The notes below the pieces were generated by a model. That model was given only the letters and a program-made list of their open reading frames with translations. It searched no databases and was not told the origin of the DNA. From contig NC_088301.1 of the NCBI RefSeq assembly GCF_032854445.1, positions 19,153,808 to 19,217,807 on the forward strand: a stretch of DNA of 64,000 nt. The letters are read 5' to 3'. Below are positions 1 through 12,200 of the stretch, piece after piece. Positions within the stretch are counted from its first letter, which is position 1; each line of letters starts with the position of its first letter. This DNA comes from Liolophura sinensis. Its lineage: Eukaryota; Mollusca; Polyplacophora; Chitonida; Chitonidae. The translations under genes were made by a program, and so were the position numbers.

Positions 1-184
1 AAATTTTAATACCACTGTTGGCAAATTCAGAGACCAGCAGAGGATATGCTATGACATCCCATTGTTCTGTATTAAGCCACTATTTATAGTCTACTAATGT
101 CAAAATCAGCAGAGCTATTTATTCCAACCATCAGCCAGTGAAATACACCCAGGAACAAAGGCAGTTCAATGGGAGATAACTCAC

Positions 185-293
185 AATGACAAATCCAAGG
201 AAAGGGGAGAGAACCATGGAGGCATCATACACAGCTCCTGCTAAGTAAGCGGAGGTTTTCTTATCAAACTCATATTTGTCCTGGATGAATTTA
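185..293 (-). CDS. MFSD1: MFSD1-like exon 9 (TM8); last exon in window
   Basis: Acceptor GTTTTCATTTCAG and donor ATT|GTGAGTTA; phase 2 to 0. Encodes KFIQDKYEFDKKTSAYLAG, then AVYDASMVLSPFLGFVI, aligning with the F-EKFGF----A-----Y---APMSP-FG segment of MFSD1. The next exon is beyond position 1; nothing further is seen in 1-184. Confidence 0.88.
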
Positions 294-3200
294 CTGAAAT
301 GAAAACAAACAAGTTAAGTATTTCTTAAACAGCTAGTAGGCATAATTGAATGCTTATTCCTTGAAACTTATGCCATTCATTTAGTAAGTGTTAAAACCCT
401 GTACACAAGCTGACAAAGTTAAAACAGTTGCAATGAGCTTTCTCTTACTCTAAACCAATGTATCACTTCATAAAATTACCAAGCAAAATTTGAGTTGAGC
501 ACAAATTGAAACTTAATATGTCCAAGCAATCCTACAAAGATCGATGTGTAGATTACCATATCACAGGGCCTCCACACAATGAATCAGGAGCCTCTCACCC
601 CACTCTAGTCGCTGTGAATTTGTCTAGCTCGTGCTGGCAATATAGCCCAGTTTCCACCCACTCAGATATTCTTGACTAAGACATAAAACACCAATAAATT
701 TTATTTATTTCTGTGATTCATGTTTTATGCTGTACTCAAGAATATTTTTATTACCTATACGGTGGCAGCCAGCATTTATGGGGGGAGGAAGCCGGGCAGA
801 GTCCGTTGCTGGCAGACCTTCTCATGTAAGACTGCCCAATCAAATAAATAAATACTGGTTTATCTGATATAGTATGTACACATACCTTGCATCAGCCACA
901 AAGGGAAAGACTCCATTGTAGAAGAACATAATGGTCAAAGCCAGGAGCCAGTACGACAGGGAAAAGTGTTTTATGTCTGTCACTTTCTGAAAAACATCCA
1001 CAGTAAGAAAAAACACTTGATTCAAAAGTCATTCACTACCTGGCCGACCGAGACAATACCAGTTTACATGGTTAATGCTAAAGCCTACATGTCTGAATGC
1101 ATGTGTAAGGGAATACTTGTGCTTATATCAAAACATCATAAAAACAAAACTAGATTCGGTGAAATGTTACCTACGGCAAATTTATTCAACCAAATGGTAC
1201 ATAAAGCCTGACAGTATCTGCATCGTTTGACATACTTGCTTTAATAATAAACAAATCCAAGTTTGGCAAGTAGATCTAGTGTAAACTGGGATCTGGATGT
1301 CCTAAATACCCCTCTTCAATCCCCGAAAAACTTCCGAAAATAAATCAAAACAGTGTGAAATATACACACTGAAAAACAGAATACTACAATATCACGATAA
1401 CAAAATGTGACTTTAACGTGCCAATTTAGCTATGTAATGCATGGAAAACATTACCCTAATTCTTCAAACTTTTCTCACATGAAAGAGCAGCTATCACTGC
1501 AATTCGTGTACACGTATAACTTGATTTGTTTTATTTTATTTTGATTCGTTTTTTTATGCCGTATTTAAGAATATTAAGTAGGAAACCAGGCAGAGCCCGG
1601 GGGTTACCCACAACCATCAGCAGGTTGCTGAAGGACCTTCCTACATACAGCCAGAGACTTATATCTTGTTTTCGGAGACTATATTACATTGGTTGGATTG
1701 GCCAATTTTAGGCTTTCACAAAAAGTACAATTTTATCAGTCTATACAGAATAATGCCTTCAAAATATGATTAAATAAACAACTTGCAAACATGTGAAAAG
1801 GTTGAAGATAAAAACAATAATCGGACTGTCATTATTATGAAGCATTTTCAGATGATATAAAACATATACACACAGATTCAGCAAAACTGGCACAATACTA
1901 TAGCAGGAGTTGCATGGACAAAATCTGTGTACATGAAAATCCATTAATGCACTACATACCTGAATACGAGTAATTAGGAAAATAATTACCCAAATGTAAT
2001 TAAACTTCAGCATGCACATGTTCAGATGATAAACAAGATGAATGCTAAGTTTCATGGAAATAGATTCTGTACTTTAGGAAGAGCTACAAGGACAAAACCT
2101 GCATACATGGGAAGGCATTATTATGCAAAGCCCTAATTAAGCATGTTCAGGGTTTTTATGAAAATAATCACCCAACCTTCATTAACCTTTAAGCATGCAC
2201 AAGTTCACATAATAGGCCAGGTGCACTGAAAGTTTTATCAAAATCAGTACAGTAGTTTGCAGATAAACAAACCAGCAGACAAACAGATGGACAGACAGGG
2301 TGATTCCAGTATACTGCCCACAACTTCGCTGAGGGGGAGTATAAAAATTTGGGCACTACTGTGGTACCATCCAAGGCACACTGTACATGTACTTACTAGT
2401 ATGGTCTAGTATGGCATGTTTTGTAGATATTTATTTATTTGATTGGTGTTTTACGCCGTACTCAAGAATATTTCACTTATACGACGGCGGCCAGCATTAC
2501 AGTGGGTGGAAACAGGGCAGAGCCTGGGGGAAACCCACGACCATCCGCAGGTAGCTGACAGACCTTCCCACGTTTTGGAGATATAGAGGATACTTTGTTC
2601 TTCATTCAGTACATACAGGATACATAAGGGAAGACTGTGTACAAGGCGTAATAACATACTTGTATCTGGCCAAGTCTGACAAAACCCAGGGACTTACCTA
2701 AAAACTGGTCACCAAGAACTTTATCATGCATCTATACTGTATATGTATATTTTTTAATATTTTGTTCAAATCGTTATACTCACCAATTTTTTCGATTCTA
2801 TCTTCAGGTCTTCTGCCTGACCTAGTTGTCGTACTCCGACCACGTCCAAGATGCTGACAACAAATGCTGAGATGAAGCCCAGCCCACAGAGCATAGCACC
2901 TGGGGATGAAAACCCAGTCAATGATGAACCAGAGTAAGTGTGTGTACACTGAGCATGATAACTTGTGAAAACTGGTACAAGAAAAAGAGAAAGGCTGTGC
3001 AGGAATTGCACAAAATCCACCTACATACACATCATGTGATCATGCCAGTATCTAAATAAACCACTCTCATACAAAAGAAGAAGATTCTGAACTGCGTAAT
3101 ATTTAAACCACATTTCTGTCCTCCTTGTCCTGTAGATCTTATTTGTTGAAATGTTTTGTGTATACCACTAGCAGTACATGACAAGTACCTGTAGTATAAA

Positions 3201-6200
3201 CCTGTATCCCAACACAACCTGGGTATATGTGCGTCAATCCACACGTGAATACCTACAGCCAGCTGCGCTCCCTTTGCACCCCCGCTACACATACAGTACT
3301 TATGCCCACTGTTTGCACGTTACACATCTCAAAGTGTGAGAGAAGATTGTCGTACTATCCTTAAAGGCGTTGCTGTTCCTTTGTTACCATATACTAGGCC
3401 CTTCCTGGGAAGGGAACTTATAGACAATAAACTGTTTGTGTCTGTGTGGCCATTAGTGCAGCCAAACATTTGCTGAAGATCACTTGTCTGGCACCAATAT
3501 GGTGTGCGTATCTGTCTATCACATATGGGTGTTTTTGGGGAGTACCCCAATTCTTCAACTTTTCTGCATGTGAAAGAGCAACTTTCAGTGCAGTTTATGC
3601 ACATTTATAATGAGATTTTGGAGAAAAAAACTACACTGATTGGACTGGCCAGTTTCAGGGCTTCACAAAAAGTATAATTTTATCAGTCAACACACAACAA
3701 TGCCTTCAGAATATGCTTAAATAAACAAGTTGTAAAGATGCGAAAAGGTTGAAAAATTACAGTGACTTAAATTTGTCAAAGGGCAGTGGTTAACATCGAG
3801 CACTCTGGTTTCCTTCACCCATTCAAATGCCCATCATTGTATAACTGTAAAATTATTGGATATGGCATTAAACAAACGTCAAACAAATATACAAATATAT
3901 CCCTGTAAGGACAGATCAGACGTATCACATGCATACTCTATACCTCCCCATAGAGTCCAACTGAGTCCAAACCTCCTGCGCAAAGCTCTGTGTAAGCAAG
4001 AAGTTAAGGACGCTGCCAAGCCTGGAAAAGGCAAGGGTGAAGCCGAAGGCCATGGCTAACTCCTTGTTCCTGAACCAGAAGGCCTGTGATGCGATTCTGA
4101 ACAACTGGAAACACAGACAAATTATAACTGAGGGGACAACGGCAGCTACATACACCCAAAATGTTCTTAAAACTATTGCCAACCACAGAGCATTCTCTGA
4201 ATGTATTTGTATGGACAAGCATGGATCCCAACTAATACAGTTGTACTCTTCTATAAAATGATAATCACAGTCATGTTTTAAACCATACACTTTGCAGGTC
4301 TCAGTTATAGTTTTGTAATATCACACAAGTTAAATACTTTTATGTAAAAATAAATCAGTAAATGAATGTTTTAGACGTACCATATAATGACTTAAAATTT
4401 CACCCCCAACATCGCGTTTTTAGAGGGTAATTAATGTCATTAAATATTACTTTTAAAACTTACACCTTTCAAGTAAAATATCAGCCTAGTGTCCAAGCAA
4501 ACCTGAAAACACCTTTTGTGGAGATTTGCGATAGGCCAAACTTTTTGGTCATTTACCTTGCTGTAATTTCTCAAAAGTTATTTTATGGAAACCCATGAAT
4601 GCCATAACTGACAAATGTTACCAAACTACATCAACATGACTAGCCTATTAAAATTTACTTCTGATAAATTTGTTTGACTGATGCATTTTAGAATAACTGA
4701 ACAGAAAAGCTTAACCAATGGATGAACTACAAACATAGCTGGTCTACTCACTGGTTAGAGAGCCATTTCCCGATCCAAATAAGAGACGACCTGTTAACAT
4801 GAGAGGTAACATGGCTGCCGTGCCCTTCATCTCCGCACCAAGGGCAAACGTACATGACCCGAGGACACAGAGGAAAGAAAACAGGAACACACCGACTGGG
4901 GACAGAACAAAATACGGAAATGTAAGTGCGTCTACCTTCAACTCCGCACCAAGGGCAAACGTACATGACCCGAGGACACAGAGGAAAGAAAACAGGAACA
5001 GACCGACTGGGACAGAACAAAATACGGAAACGTAAGTGCGTCTACCTTCAACTCCGCACCAAGGGCAAACGTACATGACCCGAGGACACAGAGGAAAGAA
5101 AACAGGAACACACCAACTGGGACAGAACAAAATACGGAAATGTAAGTGCATCTACATGCAACAGTACTGGTAGAGCTAGACGTTTTTTGTATTTAGTGCA
5201 GGGTTAGATCTAGGGCCTTTCTGTGTCTCTTCACAAAATCAAAGGAACAATTTAAACAAAAAAAACAAAAACACAGCATTTTTTTTCAAACAATCAAAGA
5301 GAATTATTAAAAGTTGAACTTGGGGGCTTCATCTTTCAAATTTATCAACGATGCAGTTCACCATTTCTTACTAAGGGAAGGTAATTCCATAATAACAAGA
5401 TCTATAAAAATATCATGCTCCTAAAATCACCTTGGAAATTATATGTAAAAATTGGCGAAAATCTCTGATCAGGAGAATTCGCTGCTTTGAACGAATGGCG
5501 CAATAATGGTGGGACAGAAAGGTGGTACAAGGCCGGGTAGCGGCTGAAAATGTGGCAAGATCGCAACACGCATATGCGTAAAAAAAGCTGAAAGGAAACA
5601 ATACTGAAAAGCTAGATTTGTTGTTTAAGAAAATTCAGTCTACACGACGAGATGAAACACCAGATACCGGTCCAGAAGCAACAATGTCTGGCAGAAGTGC
5701 AGACTTCTCCAGTGAGAATTGTACAAAAACCACTAGACCATCAGGACGGTCATATATGCCCCTATAAACTATGAATAAGCGCTTATGAATGCCTATCTTT
5801 TATAAGCAGGGTATTATGAGGACATAGAATGTCAAATACACAGGTACAGATGTTTTTCCAGGATGCTTATGGCCAGGTTTACCCTGTGAAATATATGTGA
5901 ATGCGAAGTATACCGGTGCATTTATGGTATATGTGTACCTACATATATATATACATATCTTCAGTGATAATTATCATGTTTTACAGTTATTTAGACATAT
6001 TATTTAGCCATCTTTTGTCTGATAAATATACACAGATCTGCTCTACGAATCATTCCCGTAAACACTGTGCAACTATTTAGCACATAAAAATATATATATA
6101 TATATATATTTCTGACTCACATCTGTTTCCTAGTTTATCAATGAGGAATCCGGCTCCTATCACAACTACAGCATTCCTGTGAAGGAAAAGAGAAATTAAT

Positions 6201-9200
6201 GGTTTTATGCATCTTGCTCACCCAGCATCCATGAACATCCTAACAATCCAATAAAAAATCTCTGTGTTAAAGGATAAATGAAAAGGCAATACATGTAAAT
6301 ATGGTAAATGACCTAAAGTTTCGCCCTGGGATCTGAAAGTGTATCCCAGGATTCACTGCGTTAGTTGTGGTTGTTGCTGACTAAGCGCTGCAGGAGAGCA
6401 TCAGGGGTGGTCAGGGGATTATATGGACAGTTCAAGAATGTAATAAACAAGCTCACGCTTCACTGAGCAGTCAGTCTATGCTCCTGCCACCAACATGTTT
6501 TCCTCAGCTTTAATCATAGTAATTTTGGTACATGCACTTTGCAACAGGCTCATTGTTTTATTATCGTTATTTTGTGATATCAGGTCTGGGCAAAATTGTA
6601 TACAGGAAATCATAAAATATTTTGTTTAAAAAGCCAGTGACAGTGTTGTGCAAACTGCTAATGTGATAACAACTCACAAATCCTGTCTCCCGATATGCCA
6701 GCCTCGCACACAGTGCTACCAAAAAGGGGTGAAAGTAAATCGTGCTAGTTTCCAGAAACCTCGTGTGGAGTATGATTTCTGTGTCTAATGGAGGTTCCTA
6801 ATACAAAAGCACAGAAAAACAGTTCCGACTGTAAAGAAACAAAATGTGCCTGTAGACTGACATAATACATTTGAATTACATGGACACGGGAAGCTATTGA
6901 CAGATTTTTCTCAGTGAAATTTGTATTTAGCCAAAATACATTTATATTCGCTGCTTAATGAGGCTCTCAACAGACAAAAGTAAGCCTAACCAAAATAATC
7001 GGTTCATCGGCAGTGTACATAGTGTATGAACATTACTTGTTTGGTGTGGTCATGTTTTGAGACAGTGTCTGGAATTTAAAGGTTTGTAATGGACATCGCC
7101 TGTCTTAATACTTTCTTCGATTTCATTCATGGGTATGTAGGCCTAGAGATGCGCTTGTAGGTCTACTAGTCAGGAGACCTGCACACCTCGCTGTCACTGA
7201 CTTTTGAACCCTTGTGGCGACTATTAGCAGACAGAGCTGCCGAGTGCCATGCAGGGTACTCAGACATGATTGTGGTGAACCAAGAAAATAGCTGAAATTT
7301 ACTATCATAGCCCAAAAAGGCCGGGGTCCAGGGGCCGCCTAGGACCCGGAAGCTAGAAAAATCTGCGGAAAACAGGTAAATTAATCGAAACTGAACAAAG
7401 AAAAAGCGGAATTCCGCTAAAAAGCGGAAAAAAATCATGTCTGGGTACTGAAATGGGTCAGTACCCTTCTCTTCTGTCATCTTGTGGCCAACTCAGATCA
7501 TGCTGAAGTAAACAACAGCAGCTCATGTGCGAAACTTGAGGTCATTTACCGCATATAACAGTTGCCTTCACATTGAAGTAAAACCAGCAGAGGTACATAT
7601 ACACAGGTACGTAGCTTTTCCCCTACCCTGCTAGTTCTTGAACTTGACACCCGAAGAGAACAACACACGTGTAACATGACTCAGCTGGCAAACCATGAAA
7701 ATCATGGATCCACCTCTAAATTAAGAATCATCTAGTTTTACTTCTACCGTCAATGTTGCCTTCACTCTACGTACATGTAGGATTCCTTTTTTGTTTCGCA
7801 AAGACTATGGGCATACATGTACCTAAATACAAACAAACTTACAAGTCAACCAAGAAGCTGCCACTACTTACGTCCAGGCATAAATGGCATAGAGCAGATT
7901 GTAGTCATCAGCTGACATCCCCAAGCAGTCCTCACAGGTACAGTGAGTGGTGTTGTCCAGGGTTGAGTTGGTACAGTTCAATATCTGATAATATCAAATG
8001 ACAAGCATAGGGTCAAATAAAGGGCTTGATTTTTACACCCTTTTAAGGCCTATTATCTGGCATATAATATGGAATTGCTGAAATATATCTATATATTGGC
8101 ATTGGGATCCTTTGAGTGAAATTTTCATGTATGACATACGGTACAGTACAGCCTGATCCTAACTATCAATCCTACAGCCAATGACGGTCCCCAATGGTCA
8201 GCGTACGATATGCTGACCATGTATCTTCATACGCGTGTCATGGCGTGATCATCTGGCCATCATATGTGGACCCTTGGCCGACCGTCGGCAGACTGTCAGC
8301 CAATGATCATCAAATGTTTTAACGGCTAAATATGGATCGAATTCCTGTAAACCGTCATGCCTCGCATGAACAAGGTGATGGCTTGCAGTGTATTTACTTT
8401 CACACAAAGTTAGTACAAATTTCGAGCTTTAACACCTCACTGTTTGAGACCTCTAATGTTTTGGTCCCCCACAAAGAAGACACCACATTGCTCTGGAGGA
8501 CAGAGGATTCAAGTCTGTACTGGTGTCTTCAGCACATGATATTTTGTATATGAATACATTAAATAAATTACTTCACCAATTATTAAATAACAAGCCTACT
8601 TAGAGGCATTTAAGGCAGAGTTATGCGCCGACAAATATTTGTATATGCAACACATTGCTTCTCTCTGAAGTCCACACTGTACATGACGGCTCTATACAAC
8701 CTTGGCGGTGTTTTAGAATTTGGAAATTGACTTGAGTTCTTTGGCATGTCAGTTGGTAAATTTACCACAGTTTCATGTTGGATACAAAATTACACATGAA
8801 TATTTGACTTTGGCATGTGTGATGTCAATCAGCATGCAAGCAAATACACAACAAAAGGCACTTAAAAAAACCTATATTGAAAATGTATATGTAAAGAGTC
8901 ATATCACAAAATTGTTGATCCTATCGGTTATTAATTTTTGTAAGCACAAAAACATGTTTACTATCCTTTATATACATGTAAGAACACATGCGATGTAGGC
9001 CCTAGGCCTATATATACATGTATCCGAAATCTTGCAAACTATAAAATGTATTACATATTTTGACAATATTTCTCTACTCATTGATGTATTAATTATAAAA
9101 GTACAGTAAAGAAAGTCAAAAAAACAAAACCGGAGATTTTTGGTACCCATAAAAAATCTATCAGCACAATTCCACTCCAGTTTCTTGCTATTACATTGTC

Positions 9201-12200
9201 TGTGCAAATGTTATGTTTAAAATCGGAACCAAAATTTACAGAGCAAGTCGCATTATAACTTTAGAATCACTTTAACAATTTACATAATACAGGTACAAGT
9301 CTGGCATTTGGGAGTAGGATTGATGGTTAGAACCCGTCTGTCCTATACACAAGAATATGAAGATCATATTTAGAGATGACTGGTTAAGTACATCACTATG
9401 TTTCACATGAAGATCATATATAGAGATGACTGGTTAAGTACATCACTATGTTTCACATGAAGATCATATATAGAGATGACTGGTTAAGTACATCACTATG
9501 TTACACATGAAAATCATACATAGAGACAACTGGTTAAGTACATCACTATGTTATACATGAAGATCATATTTAGAGATGACTGGTTAAGTACATCACTATG
9601 TTACACATGAAGATCATATTGAGAGATGACTGGTTAAGTACATCACTATGTTACACATCCTTATTTTGATCCAAGCATATTATTAAATATAATGTGAGAA
9701 ACTGAATTACAACTGTCTGAATTCAAGTAAATGTTTTAACACTGTCTAGAGATTTTTTTCTAATTTAATCACAAAAAAAAATCTCACCCCTTGGAATTCT
9801 GACTGTAGAACACTGGGCATATCAAAGCAAAAATAGGACCCAAATGTCAGCATACAGGTGAAAAACAGGACCATGTAGCGGTACGCCACTGTAAGTAAAA
9901 GTAAAATGAAAAAGATGTCAGGGTACACATCTGGCGATGGTTCATGGGCCGTCTAGACCCTGGAAGCTCTGGCTTTTCAGATAGCCAATGGGAAGTTGTC
10001 GGTGATGTCTGCTGTTTAAATTATGATGTAAAATCTCACGATATTAAAACTGTTGGCACTATCATAAAACAAGGCATTCAGAGTATACTGATAGCTTGTG
10101 GGATTGAGCAGTTTGTAAAACTGTATAATGTACAAGTCGTGTGATCATAAAACAATGCATTCAGAGTATACTAATAGCTTGTGGGATTGAGCAGTTTGTA
10201 AAACTGTACAATGTTCGTGTGATACATTCAAATATTGACCTGTAAACCAAAATAAAACAGAATGATTGACACTGTGACACACGTATATTATTCACTAATT
10301 ATATAGTGCTAACATGTTGCCGCTAAATCAACAAGGCCAAAATTATTATACTGTCACAGCTATGACTGTTTATTGTATGTGTAAGGATTGCAGAGCAATG
10401 ATTTCATACATTATGGAGTTGTAAATCACTGTGGTGGTAAGACAACACAAAGTGAGGACTTTTTGCACAGATGCACTGCAGAGGCCTTTGATGTGCAAAT
10501 CGTGAGCTGCATTTGGCAATCCATGTACTATATGGGTGGCAACTACAACCCTGTGAATGGCTGAGGAAATGTTGAGCTATAAGGTAAAAAAAACTTCCTA
10601 GATCCTTAATATGCAAATCGCTACTGATGACTGGCTATTTGTGTACTATGAGTGGTGACTGCAACTCTATGATTGGTCAAATACTTTAAACAAACTGGAC
10701 ACTGACGCCGACATAATCTGATCCCCATCTCACGACACTACTCCTTACTTCATACAGGCGACCTAATTCAGTTGGAAATTGTAAACCAGAAGAATCAAAA
10801 AACTGAAGGTCAATAAGCAAGAGGACAGAGGTCTCCGAAACTCTGGCCATTCAGATAGCCAGAGACATGTTTCACAGGTGAAGTGAAATGTACCTGTTTG
10901 ATATGAAGCTGTGAGAAAATGTACAATGCGTTGTAAAATGTAGCCCTATGTTATTCAATACCTTTAATAATTTGAGTATGTTAAAAAGATTGCAATACAG
11001 CAGGAGGAATGCCTTCAAAAAGATAAATGGCCAATCAGATGGAACTCTTCAAGGGGTCACTGTACGTACTAGCTATCTGGAAGGATCAAGGAAAGTTTAG
11101 AGGAGGGGGGTGGCATTCAAGCTCCTCAATCCCCCCCCCCCAATGTTTGGATGTACATGTATATATGTATTTATTGAATGAAATGTTTGCTTTCTTCTAT
11201 CATTATGATATCACCAGTAGTAGGTCGATTAAACTGAATGTTGAGGTCTATTTTCAACAATTTCTGATATTTACCTGCCTCAATGTTTAATTGTTTACAT
11301 TCAAAAATATGACAGGTCCATTCCACAAGGCACTTTGCAGAACGAAGTGGATTCATAAAACCAATCTAAAAGAGCTGCACACGCCAATTTCTGTTGAGGA
11401 TTAAAGAAAATATGATGCCTTCAATCATTCATACACCTTTAAATCCATTTCAGACTAATAGGTGAAGAAAATGCATGTACCCCCATTCTGGAGTAGATTT
11501 AACGGCCAGCTTTATTCCACAACGTGCCTTACAATGTGCCTTGTGGAATGCACGAATCACATTTTTGAATTCAACAATTAAACATTGAGGCAGATAAATA
11601 TCAGAAATTTTTGAAATAGACCTCAACATTTAATTTAATTGAACTACACCAGCACAAATTCATAATGTAGATGTTGTTTAATAGTGTTTATTTATTTATT
11701 TATTTGATTGGTGTTTTACGCCGTACTCAAGAATATTTCACTTATACGACGGCAGCCAGCATTATGGTGGGTGGAAACCGGGCAGAGCCCGGAGGAAACC
11801 CACGACCATCCGCAGGTTGCTGACAGACCTTCTCACGTACGGTCGGAGAGGAAGCCAGCATGAGCTGGACTTAAACTCACAGCGACCGCATTGGCGAGAG
11901 ACCCCTGGGTCATTACGCTGCGCTAGCGCTTTAACTGACTGAGCCACGGAGGCCCCCTGTTTAATAGTAAAAATGATGATGAAAGCTTCAAATTCAAATG
12001 GCTATATAATATCAGTTAAAGAGTCAAATGGCTATATAATCCAAGAGTACCCTGGCCGTCAATAATTTTGGGCGAGATTGTATGCTTATATGACTGTTGC
12101 GCCTGAAGTACAAGGAAGCGCAGAGGCACTGACATTTATGAACAACGTACAGCTGTACATTTACAACTTTGGATGTTCAACTTTCATTATCAACATGTAT

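Noticed and set aside
3329-3604. 91-codon minus frame as the missing MFSD1-like exon
   Set aside because: It overlaps dispersed repeat D and has no resemblance to the transporter.
4799-5035. 78-codon plus frame over the exon 5 copies
   Set aside because: Antisense of the tandemly copied MFSD1-like exon.
7166-7480. 104-codon minus frame starting MTEEKGTDPFQYPD
   Set aside because: No recognisable domain, no fitting splice sites to the MFSD1-like exons, and it overlaps an intron.
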